Below the pieces are notes generated by a model. It was not told the DNA's origin. It saw only the letters and a program-made list of their open reading frames with translations, and made no database searches. Position numbers and translations under genes: made by a program. DNA of 64,000 nucleotides from positions 62,001 through 126,000 of the forward strand of contig NHZP01000027.1 of assembly GCA_003313425.1 (NCBI GenBank). The letters are read 5' to 3'. Positions 57,873-64,000 of this stretch are shown here, piece by piece (the first letter of the stretch is position 1; each line of letters opens with the position of its first letter). Origin of the DNA: Pseudopyrenochaeta lycopersici. Its lineage: Eukaryota; Ascomycota; Dothideomycetes; Pleosporales; Pseudopyrenochaetaceae.

Positions 57873-60800
57873 ATTGCCCTCCCCTTTTTTTAAGGGTTAT
57901 CCCTAACCCGTATAGACGTTACGCGCACGCTGTTCGCGCTGCCCTAGTCTTAACGCGTCTCTAGTTGTTTGCTGGGTAACGTAATATGTTTCCTATAGGC
58001 GGCTTTTACAGCTTTACCTGTAAATCTTTTTACGTAAGGTAGCTGCCTTCACGACTGTTATACAGTCGCCGTTTCCTAGCTGCCTTAGCGTGTTCCTTTC
58101 TTATAACTGCTGTTAGCTAGGGCCTTACGTGTTTAGCTTGTAAAGTTTGCGTGTATAACGCTGTTGCGTAGGTAGGTCGTTATAGCCTGTCCCTACTAGC
58201 TGCTTGTTGCCCCTTCACGTAGTTTACCCTTCACAGGTGAGTTGCTAGCGAGCTGCTGCCTACGACTACCCTAGTAAGAGGCCGGGTTTTAGAGGGTCTA
58301 TAGGCGCAGAGGTATATAAGTATACTGCTCCCCTTCTCTCTGCTACCTATATCTACTTCCTTCTTCTAGGTAATTATACTGCTCTTTAACTTACTTAATA
58401 GGTTCCTAAATGCCAACTAGCGTAAGTAACGCGCCTCTTCTTAGTTATATCTACAGTTTACCTAGTAATATACAGCTGTAGCTGTTGCTTACTTAGTTTT
58501 AGTGCGAGGCCTGTATCTCTACTCTCTCTATAGTGTCCTGCAGGGACCCTAATAGTACAGTTTAGGGCATGTTTTGCACGTTTTACTTAGGTAAAGGCTA
58601 TTATGTCTGTAAGAATAACTTTAGTGTGTGTAGCTATTATTTCTCCTAGAAGAAGGGGGGTTATGTTAAAGTAAGTAACTTACCCTTACTTCTAGGTTTA
58701 GCTGATAGGTCTCCTAGATTAAACCTTTGTTTTAGCGTACTATTAATTTACTTAACTAGCTAATTATAGTTACGAATTATAAAACTAATACAGCCTTATC
58801 CCGTCTTTAACCTAGGGATTCGCTATCTAAGATCTTTATTATTAATAATTATATTACGCTTACCTAGACGCGTGCTTACGATTATACTATAGAGTTACGT
58901 TAGGCCTTCTCTACTATATCGCAGGCCTATAATCGCCTTATTTGTTCCTATCCTAGGAAGGAGATTAAGTTTAAGAAGGCCCGCTAAGTGTCTTAAGAGT
59001 TAAATGTTAAGTAATACAAAGTAACTTTCTTACTGCTTCCTTTAGTAATACATAGCTAATATATGTAGTTAGGAATTAGTACATCTAGTTTAAAGCGCCT
59101 AGAAAATGTAGTTATAGATAAAGGTATTAAGCGTAACTTTTAGTCTACTAGGTATTATAGTAACTATAAGCGTTACTAGTACTATTACAGAACTAATATT
59201 CCTGCTAAGTCTAACGTTAGTTTACTCTTTACCCCTTCGCCTGTTAAGAAGTCTATTCGTTTAGGTTTACCTCCTACCTTTAGTAGTTCTGTTAGTAGCT
59301 AGGCTTTAGCGCTTAGGATTATAGCTATATTAGGTCCTAAGCAGAATTATAATACCTCTATATTGCCTTCCTTTTAGCCTTCTATTTCTCCTAGCGCTTA
59401 GTCTACCTGCCCTTAAGCTGCCCTTTATTCTACAGAGTTGCCCTTAAGTCCTGTTCCTATAAATGCGTTTAACGAGGTCTTTTATAGTAGTTCCTCGCCC
59501 TTTACTAGTCCTCCTACTAGTAGTTATGCGTTGCGTTATTCTAATCGCCTGCGTTAGGCAGATACTAGTTAGCGTAGAGGTAGTAACGTAGAGATAGGGG
59601 ACTAAACAAGTCTAGAGCGTATTTCTAGTAGGCCTTATATAGGGTGTATTAGTTTAGTTTATAGGTATATAGTAATATTATAAATATCTTCCTATTCTCT
59701 TCTAAGCTTCTTCTAGAGCTAGCCTTATTATTATTCTAGTTATCTTCTAAGAGGTGCTTAGGAGTTGCGCTCTAGGGATGCTAGGTAGTCTTATAGGAGT
59801 TTATTACAGTAGTTAAGATTCTCCTCTAGCTCCTAGGTCGCCTCTTTAATACTCTAACCTAGCTACTTTACCTTAAGCTTACGCCCCCTTATAAGAGTTT
59901 CTCTATAATCTAGGATTCCTTCTACTTTATATTAATCTCCTATAGGAGCGTCTACTAGGTCCTAGACAGGGCCTAGTCAGAACTCTCTCTATATTAGGGG
60001 TTCTACCTAGGGCTCAAATAGGGATACGTAAAAGATAGGGTAAATTCGCGCTATTAATAGCAGGAGGGCGAGCCTGTATACTAGCTTACTAATACGCTCT
60101 TTAATATAGAACAGCCCTAGGTGTCTTACCGCGAACTTCTTTAAAGGTCTTAAGGTTACTATATTCTTTACCTGCAACAGCACTAGGTCTCTAACAGAGA
60201 AGTATTAGTTAGACTATTTTATATTATACTACTTTATATTACTTTACTACGCCTTTTCTAGGCGTACCCTTACCTCCTCTTATTATTAGTGCTATTTATT
60301 TAGTCTGTTACTAACTTACCGCCTAAGTTCTAGTGCTCCTGCAAGACCCTCCTAGGTTAGAGGCGGTTTACAGAGCTAGTAGCTGTTAGGGATTCTATTA
60401 AATCCCTTTAGGTCTGTCCTAAACGCCGCCTTAATAGGGCTTACGCTGTATACTAAGTAGTTTTTTAAGTTATAGGCGTACTCTGCGTAGGGTAGTAGCT
60501 CTACCTAGTTATCTTACTAGTAGTTTATATAGATGCGGAGGTAGGTCTCTAGTTCCTAGTTCTAGCGTTTGGTTTACCTATCTGTTTAGGGGTAGAAAGT
60601 AGTACTAAGCCTGTATTTAATTTTAAGGTAGTAACAAATGTCTAACTAGAACTAGCTTATAAATACTAACCCTTAATCTAATAGAAGGGTGTCTAGTAGC
60701 CCCTACTTAAGGAAGCATTATTTTAGTAGTAACTCTACTACCTGCTAGAACGTAATTATCTTTATTACGAGCAGGTACTAGACATATTTTATAAAGCGAT

Positions 60801-63800
60801 CTACTAGTACTAGTATAGCGTTGTACTTATTCTCCTTGTTATCTACTAACTTTAGTAGGTCCGTAATAAAGTCTAGGGAGTAGTACCTTTATACTGTCTT
60901 AGGAAGGAGTAGTAGTAATAACAGGCCCTAAAGCTTATATCTCTAGATTTTGTTCAGCTAGTACTGCAGGCACTAGCTAATATACTTCTAGGCATCTTTC
61001 CTAAAGTAGAGCTAAAAGTATTTTCTTTAGAGAACCTTAGTAGTTTTATTTACCCTATAATACTCTCTTATAGAGTTATTATAGTTCCTCTAGAGTATAT
61101 TCGCGCAGAGTAAGGTATCCTTAGGGATTTATACTTTCCTGCTCTTGCGCAGGAGGCCCTTAGGGTTAACTTCCTAAGTGCTAGCCTCCTTCCTTACTTC
61201 GCTCGCGTCCTAACCTGCCAGCGCTATAAAGCTAGGACAGGCCTAATCCTGTACTTGCACTAGCTAGACGTGTTTAAGAAGGCGTCCTAGAACTTCTAGG
61301 GCGTAGGCAGACTCTTCTTACGTAGCTACTACTGCGAGGTAGTTAGGTGCTATTACTTAGAACCCTAGGCTGCGTAAAGGCCCTTTAGTAGCTAGTAAGT
61401 ACGATAGCCTAGCTTATAGGTTTCTTTCTGTACTAGCTTTATTACCTGTAGTTTAGCTATAGGCGGGAATAGGCGACGTATTACTAATAACTAACTACTT
61501 ATTAGGGAATTCCTAGGTAGGTAGATTCTCTTTTAGGGGTTAACGCGGACCTAGCTAGGTTCTATCCCTAGGGAGGTATAGTTCTTATACTACCTGTAAG
61601 GCGGTTAGAGCTATAGACTCTTAAAGTATCTACTATTAAAGCTTTTATTAGAGCGTAAAAAGTATTACACTCTTTAATGCTTAAGGTTCTCCTGCTAGGA
61701 GTCCTTACGTAAAGTTAGGCCTTTAAGAGGGCCTGTCAGCGGGGTTCTTAGGTCCTAGTTTATACTCTACTTTAAAGTTAAATTCTGCTAGCTCCTTAGC
61801 CTATTAGGCCTGCTTAGGAGAAAGCTCCTTTATTAATATAAAGTATTAGAGGTTATTATAGTTAGAGAGTACCTAGATTATTATTAGAGTGTGTTAGAGG
61901 TAGTACCTCTACGTCCTAAATACTTCTATAATAGCGCAGAGCTCCTTATTATAGGTGTGCTAATTTAGGGATAGTCTAGAGAACTTCTTACTCTAGAACG
62001 CGACGGGCTTCTAGTAATACTCTATTACCTGCCTAGTTAAGGCTAGTTATAAGAGAATAGTAGCTATTATAAAGTCTAAAGCGTTAGTAAAAACTATTAC
62101 TAGTTCTACTAGGTTAAAGTACTAAAGCACGGGGGCTTCTAAGAACTTCTAACGCAGCGTAAGGAACGCGTTCCTTACGTAGTTAGGCTACGCCTACAGC
62201 TAGTACTATCTTATAGGTCCCTTACAACTCTTTACAGCCTTGTTTATAGCCTTACTTGTAAGGAGCGTACTTAGGTCCGTTGCTAGGTTCTAGGCGGTTA
62301 TTATATAGTCTACTAACGGACGTACTATAGCAGAGTAGTTAAAGATAAATCTTTAATAGAAGTTAGCGAACCTAAGGAATACTTAGATGTCCTTATAGCC
62401 TTAGGGTTTTAGCTACTCTCTAATAGTCTGTACCCTTACAGGGTCTATTACTACGCCTCCTAGGGTTACTATAAACCCTAAGAATTCTATAGATCTAGTA
62501 GAGAAGGTATACTTACTTACCTTATAGTATAGGCCCTATTCTATAAGTTAGTCTAAGACCTCCTCTACGTAGCTATTATAATCTTTCTTATTCTCTAAGT
62601 AGATTAGTATGTTATCTAGATACACTACGTAAGTGCGGTTTACGAGCCCCCTAAGGGCTTTATAGATATAGGACTAGAAGGTCGCTAGCGCGTTAGATAA
62701 TCTAAAGGGTAGAATAAAGTACTTAAAGTAGCTGTACTGCGTCTTAAACGCTATTTTCTACTTATCGCCCTCCTTAATCTAAAGTCTATAATAGGCGTCT
62801 TAGATATCTAACTTTATAAAGATTTACGCCTTTAAGAGGTAGTCTAGTATCTTACTTATAAGGGGGATTAAGTACTAGTTCTTTATAGTTACTTTATTTA
62901 GGCCTTAGTAGTCTACGCATAGCTAGAGCGTTCTATCTAATTTTAGTATAAAAAGGATTAGGGCCTCTGCTAGCAACGTGCTAGGCTAGATCTATCCTTT
63001 CTTCTGCGCTGTATTAAGGTATTCCTAGAGAATGTCTAGCTCTCAGCGCGAGAGGTTGTAAATAGGGAGGTTTAGGACTTTTTATCCCTCCTCTAATATA
63101 ATCGCGTGGTCGTACTCCCTATAGGGGCGCAGTACCTCTATCTAATGCTTGCTAAAGGCGAGCTACTTATAGTACAGCTTCTAAGGGACGTGCCTTAATT
63201 CCTCTTTATCTAGGTAGTTTCTAGTAGGGTTAACCTACAGGGCATCCTCCTTAGCTAGGCTGGGGAGGATACGGGGTGCTACTAGGAGGGTAGCGCGCTA
63301 ATTAGAGTTCCTGTTACGTATACTAGATACTACGCGCTATACTGTCTCTGCGGGTAGCTAGGCTAGCTAGGGTTCCCTTCAGACACACTCCTTTAGGTAG
63401 TCTGCAATACTAAGGACTAGGTTTCGCAGCTAGAGCAAGCCCTAGTAATAGAACTATTCTGTGTTATATTCTATATCTCTACTAGGCTTAGCAGGTTCTA
63501 ACAGATTCGCGGCGGTTACCTAACGTATCTCCTCTTAGACTGCTCTTTTAGCCTTACTAGTTAGGGTGTTATAGGTTAGGGCTCCTAGGTAGAGGATATA
63601 GGCTGTCTCTCTAGGGCTAACATCGCCTAATAGGTCTGCAGCAGTAATAACTTAGACTTAGTTAGTATCTTACGCGGCCTACTATTTAAATTCTCCTATA
63701 GAGAATTAAATCTTAGGATTAGCTTCCTTTAGCTATAAGTATCCTAAGATAAGGTTATAGCCTTTAATATTAGTAGACTAAAATAGTTATAGGCCTACCT

Positions 63801-64000
63801 ATTTTACTATGCCTTTTAAGTCCTAGTACTAGATAGACAGATTGTATACGGCTCCTAGTAGGAGTAGTTAATTATTAACTAGGCTTACTGTAGGCTTCTA
63901 GTAGTAGTTTACTCTAGGCAGGAAGTAAAGCTAGGTAATCTCGCTTAATACAATGTTAATCTCCGCGCCTAAGTCGTATAGGGCTTAGAGGGAGAGCAGG
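57668..64000 (-). mobile_element. RIP-degraded Ty3/Gypsy element, truncated by window end
   Basis: Starting from the 3' LTR at 57668-57872, minus-strand pol remnants run toward the window end. Reverse transcriptase is recognisable at about 62400-63000, including VVYLDNILIY near 62594-62635 and upstream palm blocks. Further pol sequence lies to its left (RNase H then integrase by family order). CpA and TpG are scarce and TpA stops abundant, while CpG survives, as expected for RIP at CpA sites. The gag end and 5' LTR lie beyond 64000. Confidence 0.75.

Overview
The window looks like nuclear DNA of a filamentous ascomycete (Pezizomycotina; the class cannot be told from sequence alone). Genes carry short introns of about 40-90 bases with GT...AG ends and ctaac-like branch sites. 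Transposons are Ty3/Gypsy, Tc1/mariner and pogo/Fot1 types. Two large tracts are CpA/TpG-poor and TpA-rich in the way expected of repeat-induced point mutation (RIP). No prokaryotic signatures were seen.

From 1 to about 41 kb the window is dominated by genes of antiviral and RNA-silencing type. In order these are: a decayed pogo transposase; a broken and an intact CYTH/triphosphate-tunnel protein; a UMP/CMP-kinase-like enzyme divergently paired with a clear viperin (radical SAM, CxxxCxxC, C-terminal Trp); a small P-loop nucleoside-kinase/NadR-like NTPase; a Dicer-like gene; a protein with a catalytically dead RNase III fold; a Tc1-like transposon; a small Cys-rich protein; an Argonaute with an intact slicer tetrad; a giant ZNFX1-like SF1 helicase with NF-X1 finger fused to three CbxX-type AAA modules; a second dead-RNase III paralogue; and a UPF1/SEN1-like helicase disrupted by nonsense codons. 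I read this as an antiviral island. It has a modified-nucleotide arm (viperin, nucleotide kinase, CYTH, NTPase) beside an RNA-interference arm (Dicer, dead RNase III pair, Argonaute, ZNFX1-like helicase). The linkage is visible; functional cooperation is inference.

From 41.35 to 48.07 kb lies a heavily mutated chromodomain-bearing Gypsy element with two recognisable LTRs. Two un-mutated solo LTRs are nested in it, each with TG...CA ends and a perfect 5-bp target duplication. The element sits about 16 bp upstream of the helicase start codon, and stop codons in the helicase are densest at that end, which suggests RIP leaking from the transposon into a single-copy gene.

From 49.8 to 54.4 kb are ordinary metabolic genes (a GH1 beta-glucosidase and a short-chain dehydrogenase) with Tc1 and pogo transposase remnants and a tRNA-like sequence. 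From 55.4 kb to the end the DNA is again AT-rich and RIP-like. It ends in a minus-strand Gypsy element whose 3' LTR and polypurine tract are visible and whose 5' end lies outside the window.
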